A DNA stretch of 64,000 bases from NCBI GenBank assembly GCA_036897095.1, contig JAYMSP010000071.1, positions 28,613-92,612 on the forward strand, in the 5' to 3' direction. Source of the DNA: Plantago elongata. Taxonomy: Eukaryota > Streptophyta > Magnoliopsida > Lamiales > Plantaginaceae. Positions 23,597 to 37,131 of this stretch are shown here, one piece after another. The position numbers and the translations under genes were made by a program. Numbering within the stretch: position 1 is the first letter of the stretch; each line of letters begins with the position of its first letter. The notes under the pieces were generated by a model. That model searched no databases and was not told the DNA's origin. It saw nothing but the letters and a program-made list of their open reading frames with translations.

Positions 23597-26500
23597 CTCT
23601 ATTTGATACTACTAGTACTGATGAAAAATATGGAAATGTTCTTCAACAACTGGTTGATTCAAGGTTTTGACAAGGAGAATGGTAGTGTGTGTCTCTTCAG
23701 CTGGGAATCTCAAGTTTTCAGCTATGACTGCACAACTTTAACTTATACTATGGAAAGGAATGGGCCTTCTCAATTTTCTTTTGGGCTTCCATTGCTTTCT
23801 TATAGTTTGGGTTCCTATCAAAGGGAAATAACCATTGGACTGGAGGCCCAGCATTGTGACAATTCATTGGTTGATTTCGTACGAGTCATGTCATGACTTT
23901 TATGGAGTCCAGAATCTTATTAGTCCAGATTCATCAACTGAGCATTTGTCTGCAAAAATACACGTTTGTATAAATGTAAACTTTGGTGAAGTCATTTGTC
24001 ACGGGACTTGGTAGATTTGGGGAAAATTATGCAAACTAAACTGCTAAACTAGTCAATTGGATGTTTGTCTTGACGTTTTGAGCACAGGTAATTCTTATTC
24101 TCATCCTTGTAGTTTCGGTTTGTATTTGAACGGGAAGGGCAAGCTGTGCATTTCAATTGTTATGTTTGGTTCATCTTCTCCAATATGTTTGGTTCGTGTT
24201 TGTTTGCATACTCGTGATTATTGCACTAAAGGCCCTTCGTATTCAGAACTTTCAAACCTGAAATTTTTTTGTATAAGAGCAAGCACGAAGGTTCTCCTTA
24301 AACCACAGTGCTGTAAAGAGCAACGCATGTATAAACTCGATAGAATTAAGTCTCTGTCACTTTGTGCAAGTGAGGTCAGAAGTGTATCAGAAAGTAGTAA
24401 TTCATAAGTCTTAGACAAGACATGTATTAGTGAGAGACAATATAAATAAATTTGATGATCTTAAGTATATTCATAATATTTTAAACAATATTAATGACGT
24501 TTTTTTTTAAACGGTTAAAGGGTGATTCGAATTTTAATTTATTGGTTGAAGTTGAAGCGTATTACTAATTGAGATGTGCTTTATTGTCATTAATAATGTT
24601 TTATATGTGGATATTTTATCTTAGTTTTTATTTTATATATATATGTATATTAGTTAAACCTTTAATGTTTTATATTGTAATTGTCATGGTTTTCCCATCT
24701 TTTTTAGTCTCTTTATAAATTGGCTCTTGAAATATGTATTGTAATTTAATGTTGATTGGTGGTTGGGGAGTCTTCAATTTATTTTATTTCGAATATTTGT
24801 AATGTAATGTTTATGATGCTTGTATATTATTAATACGATGTTTATTTAATTTTGGATGATTGTATTATATTATCACGTATATATTTAACCGTTCTGCTGA
24901 ACTTTATATATTAAAAAAGTTATTCTATACCAAATAAATAATAAACAATCAATTTTACATAAAAATTAAAAACATTATCATTTAAACTATATTTTTATTC
25001 ACTTTTCTATACTTTATTACTTTATTATTTCATATAATATTATACGTCAATTTAAATATATTAAATTATTCATCCCTATTTACAATTGTACTTGACTTGT
25101 TTTGTATACAGTGATTATAGTATTTTAAATGGTTAGCCAATTGTACTTGACTTGTTTTGTATGTAGACAAGCAGTTTATATATATTCGAGTCTCACAAAT
25201 ACTCATGAGAGCTGTCTCTATATAGAATTGGTAAAATATTATTAATAAAACAATCCATGTTATTAGTTAAAATATTTATTTATTAATAAAATAATATAAA
25301 TTTTGTTTTAATATGAAAAAACTTTAATATTAAGAATATAAGTGTTTTAATTGATAACATAAAAAAAATTAAAAATTTAGATTCGTCCCTAAATATATTA
25401 TTCAGAAACCGTCTATCCGGAAACTTGCCTCTTTCAGTGTGGATGCATATGAGACACGAAAATGATTCGAGACCATTATACTATACTCATGTTGTTTTGA
25501 GATATTTGGGGAGGGACCTGGGCAAGGAGAACCACAAGTCCACAAGTAGGCATGCATTGAGAGAAGAACACGCAATAAATAAATAATTATTGACATAAAA
25601 AAGAATAATTGAATAAATTTATGGCATATAAAAAGCCCACGAGGGCCAAAATTAAAATTACATTACACTACACTTCAAATTCTCAAAGTAGTTTCAACGA
25701 AATTGACACCTCCAATCTATCGGATTCGGACTATCTAGAACCACCACAAAGTTACAACCATACACGACAACTCAATGGCCTTCATCATGCAGTATATTAT
25801 GATATCTAATCGTATCCTTTTTGCAAAATTTCATGTCACAATTACTATTCTATCCTTCAGCCTCATTTTCACTAATAACTTAATTCACACTTTTGATCAA
25901 TGTGCGACAGTGCAAATAACAACTCAAATTTTACACATATCAAGCCTCACGTGGTTCCCATACAAAAACAAACCATCGTAACACCGATATTATTAATCAA
26001 AATATTCATATTCTCAACATTAAATTTTTTTCATACTACAACAAGAATTATTTCAACATGAGTATCTTATTAATAACATGGGTAATTTTATTAGTAACAT
26101 AGTCCGTCTCTTCATATAAATCGTCTCTCGTTCATGAAACTTTGTGTTTTACATATAATAGAGATTGAAATATACACATAAAAACTTACTTTGTTAGGAT
26201 ATGTTCAACTGTTAATTCTGATAACGCTTGCAACGTGACTCTAGTGGTAATATTTTATAGCAATAAAAAATTAATTTATCAACCAATTTTATCGTGAGAT
26301 CAATATCTACCAATTAACTATAGTCAATTAAATTCCATGACAACTTTATTAGAGGAATATCATCAGATACACTATAATGCTTTTCAAATCCTCCAGACTA
26401 TTATGCTAGAATTCACTTACAAAAAAAAGGAATTCATTAGCGCCTCAATAATTTATGAGTATTCATGCAACAACATTTATTTGCCTCTCATGAGGCAAGA

Positions 26501-26850
26501 ATGTCGATCTCCCTACAATTAAAATAAAGTAGACATTCCTCTTTTAAAAATAAATGAATTACATTATAGACTGGTAATTAGACTTTATTATCTTCAATTG
26601 TAATTCTTTTAACTGAATTGAACTGAAATAAATGAAACGGAATTGAATTAAATTATAATATAAAATATAACTAAGTAAAGTTGAATTAATTGAGCCGAAT
26701 GAATTTTCAGTTGAAAAGAATGTGAACTTCCTCGTTAAGTTCGGTCGGAGGGCATTTTGGTAAACATCGCCGTGCAAAATAATCTATCGACAGTCAAATT
26801 AAGGCCGGCCATAACAAAATGTAGTACTCCACAATTTGTCAGCTTACAAA
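23597..26850. other. Gene-free region between SSU72 and the UV-B-induced gene
   Basis: About 3.2 kb with no supportable gene. The first 800 bases are of mixed composition and hold only chance frames (for example 24057-24407). From 24420 the DNA is strongly AT-rich. A 25-base direct repeat (caattgtacttgacttgttt then tgtat) occurs at 25083 and again at 25138. Confidence 0.55.
25083..25162. repeat. 25-bp direct repeat separated by 30 bases
   Basis: Two exact copies (25083-25107 and 25138-25162) of a string beginning caattgtacttgacttgttt. It may be a local duplication or the footprint of a small insertion. No function is apparent. Confidence 0.7.
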
Positions 26851-26857
26851 ATCGGTG

Positions 26858-26866
26858 TATATAAAA
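26858..26866 (+). promoter_or_regulatory. TATA box of the UV-B-induced protein gene
   Basis: TATATAAAA about 235 bases before the ATG at 27095, a strong match to the plant consensus. It predicts a leader of roughly 200 nt. Confidence 0.65.
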
Positions 26867-27094
26867 ACAGAGTCCTATATTCCGTGATCATTCATCCAAC
26901 AACTCCGTTTAGTCTACTGTGGTTAGCTCAAAATCCATACCAATCTTCTTCTCTTCTCATCTTCTCCAAACCATCACCATATCTTCTTCTTCAATAGTGG
27001 TGTCCACCACCTGCAAAACCAGATTGCTGCAGTATCCATTACACGAAATCAACAACTCCAATCACTACTATCCCTTTGGAGGAATCTCATTTAG

Positions 27095-28803
27095 ATGGAG
27101 ACAGTTGCCGCTTTTCGCTCTCCTCTGGGCACTCTTTCTCATGATTGCCGCACTCATGTCGACCTCCCGCCGCTCCGATCCAAATCCCTCTTCTCTAAAC
27201 CTCCCGCTCTTCAGGTAATTTCATCTTTCTCTTTACCTTTCCATCAATTTCATTCAAAGCAAGCTTTTTTATGTTCAAGAAAATGTGTAAAGTCACAAGC
27301 TTCACCTCAATTGGCTTCGTCTGTGTACTTAGAAATGGTTCGATTGGTGAAAATTTGGAGTGAATTTGGTGTATATGAATAATGGTGTATGTATCCATGA
27401 TATGTTGAAAGTAGCTAGTAAGCTGAAGATTAAACGAATTACGAAATTGATCTATTGATAGCCTGCAATTGAAGATTTGAATTACTTGATTTTGAGCTGT
27501 TTAGGCACTAGATTGAATTGCGGTAATTTGGGAATTCAGTGTATTTACGTTAGATTTGTCATATTTTGCAGCAAAGAGCGTTAGTTTCTCGTGGTAATAG
27601 GAAAATTGGTGTTGTGAGTCGAAAGAGATTAGCAATTAGAGCATCTGTTCAACCACCTTCTGATGGTTCTGGACCTTCCATTGCTCCGCTTCAATTGGAG
27701 TCGCCGATTGGACAGTTTCTCACTCAGATTCTCGTAAACCACCCGCATCTTGTGCCTGCTGCGGTAGAGCAGCAGCTCGAACAGCTTCAGACTGACCGAG
27801 ATACCGAGAAGGAGAAAGGAGAGCCGTCTGCTTCTGGTACTGAACTAGTGCTATACAGGTTAGTACTTAGTAGTAAGCTATATGTTTCGTTTCCCCAACA
27901 GTTTTCGGTTAAATTTATAATAAGCATCACATTTCGTAACTTTGTTTAATCACTTCCGATTAATTATGAGTGAATAGGAGAATGGCGGAGGTGAAAGCCA
28001 ATGAAAGGAGAAAGGCCTTGGAAGAGATACTGTATGCACTGGTGGTACAGAAATTTATGGATGCGAATGTCCCTTTGGTTCCCACTGTAGCCCCAGATAG
28101 GTCTGGGCGGGTCGACACCTGGCCAAGCCAACAAGAGAAGCTTGCTAGCCTACACTCCCCTGAAGCTTTTGAGATGATTCAAAATCACCTGACTCTCATT
28201 CTTGGGAGTCGTGTAGCTGATGCGAGTACAGTTGCTCAAATAAGCAAGCTTAGGGTTGGACAGGTTTATGCAGCTTCTGTCATGTATGGATATTTCCTCA
28301 AACGGGTCGACCAGAGGTTCCAGTTGGAGAAGACGATGAAGGTCCTTCCTCAAGGTATTGACAATGAAAGTAATAATGCCCAACAAGTTATTGCGGAGGA
28401 GTGGCAACCGAATGCTGAAAGTACTTTTAAGGCTCCACAAAATGCTCAGACAAACCCGGAAGTTTCATCATCTGGCGGTATTGGTGGTGGAAGTTTCGAT
28501 GGGATTAAGCCATCAAGACTGAGAACTTATGTTATGTCATTTGATGGGGATACACTGCAAAAATATGCAACCATTAGGTCCAAGGAGTCTGTCAGTATTA
28601 TTGAAAAGCATACAGAAGCATTGTTTGGTAAACATGAGATAGTTATCACACCCCAAGGGACCGTTGATTCTTCCAGAGATGAAACCATCAATATTAGCTT
28701 TGATGGTCTAAGAAGACTAGTTCTTGAGGCTGTGACCTTTGGTTCGTTTCTCTGGGATGTTGAGAGCTACGTGGACTCAAGGTACCATTTTGTTGCAAAT
28801 TAA
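27095..28803 (+). CDS. UV-B-induced protein At3g17800-like, chloroplastic (DUF760)
   Basis: Plastid protein of the DUF760 family; the Arabidopsis homologue is induced by UV-B. Its biochemical role is unknown. Three exons: 27095-27214, 27572-27858, 27978-28803, joining in frame to 410 codons (the homologue has about 420). The N terminus (about 1-65) is Ser/Arg/Lys-rich with almost no acids, as in a transit peptide. Two DUF760-type regions follow: LESPIGQFLTQILVNHPHLVPAAVEQQL to GYFLKRVDQRFQLE (about 85-235) and a second from LRTYVMSFDG to the C terminus (about 310-400). Between them is a variable Asn/Ser/Gly-rich linker. The block SPEAFEMIQNHLTLILG and VSIIEKHTEALFG are typical. It is convergent with the phosphatase gene that follows. 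Confidence 0.92.
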
Positions 28804-29804
28804 GTAGCGCCTGCCTTGGCAAAAGAAAATTTGTGTGGGATTCTGCCGTGGAGTATGATTTTGACAGATTAACTATCATTCTCCATTGACCTTGTAAATA
28901 GTAACAGTGCTTTAATTTATACTTAGCAGCCATACGGTCAATTCAGGATCCCCTCCTGCTGAAATTAGTCTATTTCTGTTTCGTCTTCGAATTCTATTGT
29001 GTGGTTATAGAAATTTGGTTGTTATACTTTGATTAGTTCTCCAAGTGATTACGTTTGGGTGCAATCTTGCATTACTTCTAAAAAGTGTGCAACTCATGTT
29101 GAAAGTTTCTTGCTCCTGAGTACCAACAATGGACGCATCTTTTCTGGAACATTGACTACAGGCTAAAATGTTACGCATTTTAGATGGTAGTTATATTCCT
29201 TGCTCTTGACTGATGTGTTAAATGTTAATTAAGTGGTTGGTAGCTATCATCATTCTTTAGAAATGGTCATCTCGACCAATTATTGTCTTTAACTGCTAAC
29301 ATCTTACAAGCCAATCATCTTGGTTTTGGAAAGGTCACTTAAAATGCTGAAGCTTTGTTGTAATTAAACAAGAAATCTCATCAAAAGATGCTTTAGGTGT
29401 GCCTATTCAGTTACCTGGAGCACTTCTGTGTGACTATATAGGCACAGCGAACTAACATATTCCCAATTCAACTTTGTTCGCACATTGTGATCTGCATATA
29501 TGATCGTCCTTACTCATAGTTTCGGTGTTTGCATTTGTCAATATCAGATACTGTCTGATTTACTCTCTTGAAACATCAATATACTCTGCTGGGTGCCCTG
29601 CAGTTTTGTTACTGTTAACCTTAGGTGTACATGTATATGTGTGTACTCAAACTCAATGTTGGTGTTGAGAGTGTTCATCATTTTTCTCCACATGGTTAAG
29701 ATCTTTATTTGAATCTCGTCATTATTTGGTATTTTAGTACATTGATAATCAAATTATCTTATAACACACATTAAAGCTCAACAAACAGTTGATGGTACTA
29801 ACGG
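28804..29804. other. Convergent intergenic region
   Basis: One kilobase between the stop codons of two tail-to-tail genes. It should hold both 3' UTRs. No open frame of interest, RNA gene or repeat was seen. Confidence 0.55.
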
Positions 29805-31553
29805 TCATAGGACAGTGCGTTCATGATATCTCGTGTGGTCATTTTTCTTGGTCAGTTGTATCTTGTGCATAGGTTTCCGATAAACATCGTAAAATACAAC
29901 ATCTGCCTTTTCAAGATCAAGCAGTACGGATATAAAGCCTTGCCCATCATGGTAGAAGTGTTTGGTGCCATTCAAAGTTTCTTCGTGCATGTCATTTTTC
30001 CAAGCCTTGGAACCACCTCCACTTGTTAGAAACTCTATTGTACTACACAAAAGCACATTTAAGGTATTCAATTGCACAAGTGAGTGTACATTTTTATATC
30101 AGAATGTTAAACAATGTCAAAATTTACCCTTCTTTGTTGCTAATGTGTTCCATGCAGTGATCATGCCCGTTGATGTACATATCCACATTGTGTGCCTGGA
30201 AAGTTTCGGAATGATGTCACAATTTGTAGAATACTCCTCACGCCAGGTCATAACATCATAAGCTATTTCTTTGTGTGTGTGTGTGTGTTTGTTACTTCTC
30301 AACACCTTGAACATTTTGGTATCCTATTATGTAAAGTATACCTCAAGAATTGGGAGAATGTGTTCAACCATGTCCGGAGTGTCGCCATGATGACCGATGC
30401 TTCTGATAGTATGATGTCCAACCACAATTTTCCAGGTTGCCTCCGATTTACTCAGTACATGATCCAGGTCCTACGCACCAAATCAAATGTTCACAGTCAT
30501 ATCCATATCAATAAGTGTAGGTAGTGTTTCCACTACCCCGGCTCTTGGAGGGTGTATGTTAAGACATTTTGAGGTTTAACCAGTGTAAGGTCTTTGCATG
30601 GCATGACAACCTGGAAATGGGTACCGTTGCATCATGGTGATTGAGCATAAGTATGCACATGTTCTTACCGTTAGAAGGGAAGTTAAATACTTCTCCCGTG
30701 GGAGTATTCCTGTCCAGTTGTACTTGTCTTTCTTCTTGGTGTTTGTGAAGTAGTCCTCCACGAAAGGGTTAGTATCCATGAAAAAAATATCCGCGGCTCC
30801 TAACCATGAGAAGTCATGTCTCGTAAGTTAAGCAGTGGTCCGAACAAAAGAGTTATAAGTTAGATTTGTTTTACCTGCTGCAATGATGAAATTCCTCTTG
30901 CAACGCCATCTGTTATCAATAGCTCTAAGAACTTTACTTACTTGAGCGTCCGAATTTCCCATGTAGTCATGATTCCCAAGCACTTCATTATATAGCGCAA
31001 CATATGGTTAGGCAGTTTGTTTTTACAGGAAAACAAATGATTACCTATTTGTGGTGATGACTGTCTATCAGTTTCAGGTTAGATATGAGTAAACTGACCA
31101 CTGTACCAGGGAACTTGAAGGCTTGGAGCTGTGTAGATTTGGGTAAACGAGTCCTGAAACTGAGGATCATTTACATCCTGGATTCCAGTATCATAGAAGT
31201 TATCCCCAGTAGAGATCACAAAATCGATCCCCACCATCCTTCCGATTTCTCCCATCTGCACGAGTAAATATTCAGGGAAAGTAAGAAGCATGACTGGATG
31301 TTTAAAAAACTAGAATTCTAACCTGTTTAGCAACTTCAGACTGATTGAAATTTCCGCCTCTTCCCCAGTCTCCGACTGCTAGGAAAGCAACTGCAACGAT
31401 ACGTTCCTTTTGCTGAAAATGTACATGTCTTGGAAATTGAGACACATGTATGGCTAACAGTGTGCTCACACAAGCTATTAGTAGTGTCCATACCAAGGCA
31501 TTGCTAGTGTTCAACAATGTCATTCTTGTGATGTTGAGGTTATGTGTTGACAT
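29805..31553 (-). CDS. Purple acid phosphatase (low-molecular-weight plant type, PAP3/8/17-like)
   Basis: Binuclear metallophosphatase that releases phosphate from esters, usually secreted or vacuolar; some members are induced by phosphate starvation. Seven exons in transcript order: 31553-31323, 31255-31099, 30982-30875, 30799-30669, 30470-30342, 30195-30128, 30042-29805. They join in frame to 353 codons, within the small-PAP range (about 330-370). A hydrophobic segment at about 19-38 ([19 protein letters not shown]) is a signal peptide or anchor. All five metal-ligand motifs are present: GDWG (Asp62), GDNFY (Asp95), GNHDY, VVGHH and GHDHC. The block WYSVLGNHD crosses the exon 2-3 junction correctly. 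Exon 4 could start 3 bases differently; I chose the acceptor at 30800-30801 because the spacing then fits the family. A (TG)n tract lies in intron 5. Confidence 0.92.
30270..30292. repeat. (TG)n microsatellite in a phosphatase intron
   Basis: tttgtgtgtgtgtgtgtgtt lies in the intron between exons 5 and 6 of the purple acid phosphatase gene. It is a likely polymorphic marker. Confidence 0.85.
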
Positions 31554-33918
31554 GATTTATGTGCACATACTATTGCCCCTTCTTACAATGGTGCAGAGAA
31601 CATTACAATTTACAAGCATCTCCAAGAAAATATATGAAGGCAAAGAGATATAACTTCATCATTAATGAGATTTGCTACTTGCTAGAGCATAATTACTAGA
31701 AATTTCCTTCTTCTATTTTTTAAATTCTTTTTCCTTTAGCTGGATATTACAGAGTTTAACTATTTTCCCCTTTTCCACTTTCATGTAAATGACCAAGATT
31801 TCCACTTTCACTTTCTATCATATGGTGGAAGAATTACATTGACGAATGTTGATGGAAGAAACTAGACACTTTCAATTTGGCGTTACTGGGTAAACAGGTA
31901 TGGGCTTATGAATCGAGATTATCAAATTATAATGCGATATATATTTTTGAAAATGTCTATAACTTGAAGTATAAAAATTGGTCGTCTTGCCGAACTCAGA
32001 CGATTCTGATCCAAAACAGGGCACCAGGTACATGAAGCTGAGGGAGTGGATAAAATATGTTGTTACACGCTACTTATTATGATGAAACACACGCAGAGAT
32101 TATTATTTCTTAGAAAGAACCGAACATATATGAAGACAAGTTTGAGCAATTAGGTCCCTTGCTAACCATTTCGAGTCATATGGCTATTTTTTACGGAACC
32201 AAAGGACACAAAGTCAAATTGATCACGGATCAAAATTTATTGAAACATGCTCCAGTCGAATGTACATGCAATACTTTTTTTATTATCTTGTATAAATTTT
32301 TGTTTTCATTTTATAAATATTGTGAATGCTAAAAGTGTACGCTGAAATCTAACTTATCAGTCCAATCCCAAGGTCATCTGTTTAATTTGGCACTATAGTT
32401 TACACTGAAATTGTGTAAAATTTCCAGAAGTTCCTACCCTAGAAGCACTACTCTGGATGTGGATAAGTTAACGAAGTTATCTTGTTTTAATTTGGTCGGA
32501 AAAATCTTTTAGAACACCCCTCCTAAACCCGTTGTACCATTTTTCGAGTTGATAAAGTCTATCGAACGCATGCTGAACAAAGACTCTAGTGTCGAAGAAC
32601 ATAGTTGCTTATCGAATAGAACGGAGATTTAGCTTAAGAAGGTGATAGTCCTGTAGAAAGCTTCATCGCCTTGCTTCCAATCATTATAGTAGTAGCACAT
32701 GAACTGGAATTAGTAAAGTTTAATGAAATTTCGTGAAGAAAAAAGAAAAAGAGGATACAGAGCAGAAGGTGCACACGCAGGATCTAGTTGTTTCGTATTT
32801 GTCCACCACGTGTGATGTCCAAACTCAGCATTTAAACCCTTCCACTGCTTCACCATTGAAGAAGCCACGTATCTAGCTAATACTGCACTTTCATATTTTT
32901 AGACTGCATTGGGAACATACATATATAACTTTTTCTGAAAATTTATATCCACAATAGGGTTTAGGAATAGGAGTCACATTGCGGGGTTTATGCTTCGCCC
33001 CGTGTACCTATTGTTAAATGAGCTGGGCGGTGTATTTCATTATTCAAGCTCGACTAGGGTGGTAAGTAATTGTAAATTAAATTCATCATTAATTCATAAT
33101 AAGTTATAGACTTAGTTACAACATTATTTAATCAAGCTCGACTAGCTTGTTACTCAAAATTACTTTAAAAATGTTACTTTCAAACATAACGAACCAACCC
33201 AAGCAATATGTTATACAATTTCCATAAAACATTCAATATAATATACGATCGAACAGTACATATTATATTCTAACATCTAAAATATGTAAATATAAATAAG
33301 ACATAGAAACATTTCCTTTCATGTTGGAAGAGTCTTATATTATATTGTACACATGAGAATTTTACATATATTTGCTCTTCAGCACTCAAGTATTGACCAC
33401 TAAGGGAGGCCTTTTTTTTAACAAATTTAATAATAATGCAATCAATTTGTTTGACATGTTGATGAATGTTTGGGATAAAATTTTAATTGAAACAATTTAA
33501 CTGAATTCTCTCTCAAACTAACTTATAACTTGACATTGAATTTTATTTATGTTCACTCTTAAACTTTAATTTAAAATTCTTAATAAAATTAACTGATAAT
33601 TAAAAAATTAATTAGTAATTAAAAAGTAGGCAGTAGCTAGTTTGTTTAAAACGTTATTTACGTAACAGATATGAATATAAGATAAGGCAGTCGAGAAAAT
33701 TCTGAGAAGCAGGAGGTGACGCTATCGATATGATTACTAACGCAACGACCATAAAAATTGAATAAAAAATGTTATGATTTGGCAATACGAGGAGGAGAGA
33801 GAAAGTAAGAAAGTAGTCCAATCGCCGCATAATTCTCCCACGCGACCTACAAACGCGACAGGTGGCAACGAAATACAGTTATTATTGACCCACCCACATT
33901 TCCCTCCCTCCAAATCTC
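31554..33918. other. Divergent intergenic region, phosphatase to hydrolase
   Basis: About 2.4 kb between two start codons facing away from each other. No supportable gene. The right part (33060-33650) is very AT-rich. Two short caagctcgactag strings (33046 and 33133) suggest an old repeat fragment. Confidence 0.5.
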
Positions 33919-33929
33919 CTATATATGAT
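33919..33929 (+). promoter_or_regulatory. TATA box of the alpha/beta-hydrolase gene
   Basis: CTATATATGAT about 115 bases before the ATG at 34035. The leader that follows is CT-rich, as is common in plants. Confidence 0.6.
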
Positions 33930-34034
33930 ACCCTTCTCCGATAATCTCTCAGTAATTCATTTCCTCACGATTCTGATTTCTCCTCCTCCTTCAAATTCCA
34001 ATCCCAGTCCATTTATCAATCTCATTTCTGGTTC

Positions 34035-37000
34035 ATGATTTGTTCCACTGCTACATTTCCGTCACCTACAAAACTCACCACTCTCCCTAATTCAATCTCA
34101 ATCAACAACTCTCCCAAATTCAAATTCAATTTCAATTTCAAATTACTGATTAGACGCGGATCATCGGCGATAATGGCGAAAACAGGGGGTTTGAACGACG
34201 CCGTGATGCTGACGTCGGGGGCCAGCGGTCGGATCAATGCCTTGTTGTCGTTGCAGGCGCTCAGGAGTTTGTTTCGATTGGTGAGCGCGGTTTTGATGAT
34301 CTTTATGCTGCCGTTTCGGCGTAGGAGCGTCATTGTTTCTGCGGAGGAGAAAGGAGGAGGTGGTGGTGGGGGGAAGGAGGAGAGTTCGAGTTCGGGGACG
34401 GGGACGAAGAAGGTGGTGAGGATACCGGCGGCGATGGCGATTAAGAGAGTGGTGGATAAGGAGGTGGCGATGAGGAGGTCGTTGGCGATTAAGAGAGTTG
34501 TGGAAGGTTCCGGAAATTATGAGAAGGGGGAGGAGACGGTTAGGGATTTTTGGCTTTTTAATACTTCTAGAGGTGAAACCATTTTTACGCAGTCGTGGAC
34601 TCCGGTTAAAGTTCAGATCAGGTAAAAATATGTCTAGTAATAATTCTGCATTTTGTTACGTGTTCGATTTGTTATGTTCTTAGCTCGTGAATTAATGATC
34701 TAGATTTTTGGATTAGATGAGTCACATGGTGTGGGTTGGTTTGGAATACTCTAAAAACACATAAAGAATTTCAGAAAGGAAAAAAGAAATGGTAGATAAT
34801 GGAGAAATTACAAGAAATGTGTATTCGAGTCACCTTTGCCGTTTAAAAACAAAAAATAGATGTAGGTTTACCTCTTGTAATTACGAGAGTGAGTCTATAT
34901 TAACGTTACAACCATAGAAGAGAAGTGAGAAAATTTTATTGGCCGGAGTGAGTATATGACAATACCTAAGATTTATCCTAAATTGAAAATTTACCTATAA
35001 CATTTGTATTATTAATAATGCGTGTTTTTGTAAAATTTCAGATTTTCTTAAAAATTTTAAATCGAACATTTTCCGGATTGTTATTTTCGGTTTTTTGATT
35101 TATTATCACCCATAGAATGAAGGAAATGAAAAGGTAGGAGGTTTAATATAATAAAATGACTACTTGAGTCTATGTTCTGAGTTCATGTAGATTTAGAACT
35201 TGGGTAGATAGTTTTAATGCTAGATTTGACTTTTATTCTGAGTCTAGTATAGACTTAGAATATTTGCAGGAGGTTTAATGCAAGATTTTGTTGACTCTTG
35301 TTCCGAGTTCATGTAGATTTAGAATTTTTTGTACATGAGAAAGTAGGGGAGTTAATATAATGGTAATGGCCCCTAACATTATTAAGTTGGCGGTTCAATA
35401 TCATCCAGGTTAGATAAAGTAATTTGGGTCCTATGCTGCGATATGTTGATTGGATAGGGATGCATGTATGTCACCTTTTGTATCCATGGAGTTTGTCTTC
35501 GCAAATGATTCCATTTCCATAGTGTGTATCAAAAGTAGGCCTTGGATATTTTTAATTAGCCTTAGCAAACAAAATCATAAACTATTTAGAGCTCCTTTCG
35601 GCAGGTTGATTTGGTTTATGTAGAGTAGAATAAGTTGGTTTCTAGCTTGTCTGTTTTGCGCAATTAAACATTGGTTGAATGAATTGATCTTTTAATTGAT
35701 GGGTACTGGAAATGGTCATGTTAATGGTGCAAAATTCTGTTTTGTTTTGTTTTTTCCCGTAATTACCTTGTTGAAAAGGTTTCTGTGTACTTTTCCAGAT
35801 CCTAGTACTGAATTGTGTTTCTGTGGTGTTTGTCAATCTATATTATTTTTGCCTTTTTTAAGGTACGAAAACATAGAATCGTGTCCACTCTTCAGCTTCA
35901 TCTTCTTTCGTTTGTGAGAGGCAAATTTAGTCTTGTTTCTTTGGAGACCTTATCTTCTTGAGATTTATAGTTATAATAATAAGGATTATAATTGCATTAT
36001 ATTGTGGTAAAAATGCCAATTGTGGTTACAATGCAATTGCTGTTTACGTTTTTATTGCAACAGACGGAGATAACAATGAAAGTTTGTTGAGTCTTACAAT
36101 GACAGCACAGTCTCATAATTTAGATGAGTTTGTATCACTCTAGGATGAAGTGGATAATATGCTCTTTCATTCCTCTTGTTTTAATCTGTTTATTCTAGAT
36201 TTGGAGTGTGACAATTCTATGAGTTCTAAAATTGTATAAGGATGCAACTACGTTATGTACAAATGGAAGATGTTAATGCTATTCAGAATACTTAGCGGAA
36301 CCTTGGAATATTTTGTAGTACATACTTTTAAATTCAAATATAACTAGAATATCCCATGGATTGTGTGACTAACAAAGGAATGATCAATGATGTTTTGTTT
36401 TTTTGCCTCCTATCATCTGGACCGCGTTTCAAGAATTACAGAAATCCAAGTGGCTTTTGTTGAGAGTGACATTTTCTCCTTTTTATCTGGACTATGTTAT
36501 TTCAGCGGCAGGAGATGGGGGGAGATAAAATGTCTGTATGGCTAGTTGCCTAGATTTTTTTTTATGTGTCACTGTTTCCAATTGCTGCTGTTCTGGCAGG
36601 ATGAAATTATTCCTGACAATGCATTCGAATTACTGAGCAATCCTGCTTTCAATTCTAGCCTATGCAATAATCTGATCACGCACACGAAAATATATAAAGA
36701 TACAAAAAATTAATGAGGAAAAACATCATTGATATTGATAGAAAATATAGGGGGTGAAAAGGACTTGTTTCTGTTTCTATTGTCCGAAGAACTTTAAGTG
36801 TAGGGAAAGTATAGTAAGAACGATTGAGCTCCCAATGTCTTCAAGTTGTATGTGGTTCGGTGGCAACAAAAGAGTGAATTTTAATAAATAGATGTGGCTC
36901 TCGTTTACGTATTGTGGCTTATTTGTTTCAGTGTCAGAGTCTCTTATTATGACCATGCTTTTTGTTATTGATGATTATTGCATCAATCAGTTGACTTGAT

Positions 37001-37087
37001 TATAGCCTTGATATATTCTTAAAAGTTTCACTTAGCAACAGCTTAATTAGAATCTGAAATCTATTCACTCACCCAGTTTGTTTGTTT

Positions 37088-37131
<44 letters not shown>

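Noticed and set aside
24057-24407. 116-codon open frame downstream of the SSU72 promoter
   Set aside because: No motif, no TATA box at a suitable distance and no coding-like composition.
25083-25162. CRISPR-like short repeat pair
   Set aside because: Only two copies in a plant nuclear context; it is a simple local duplication.
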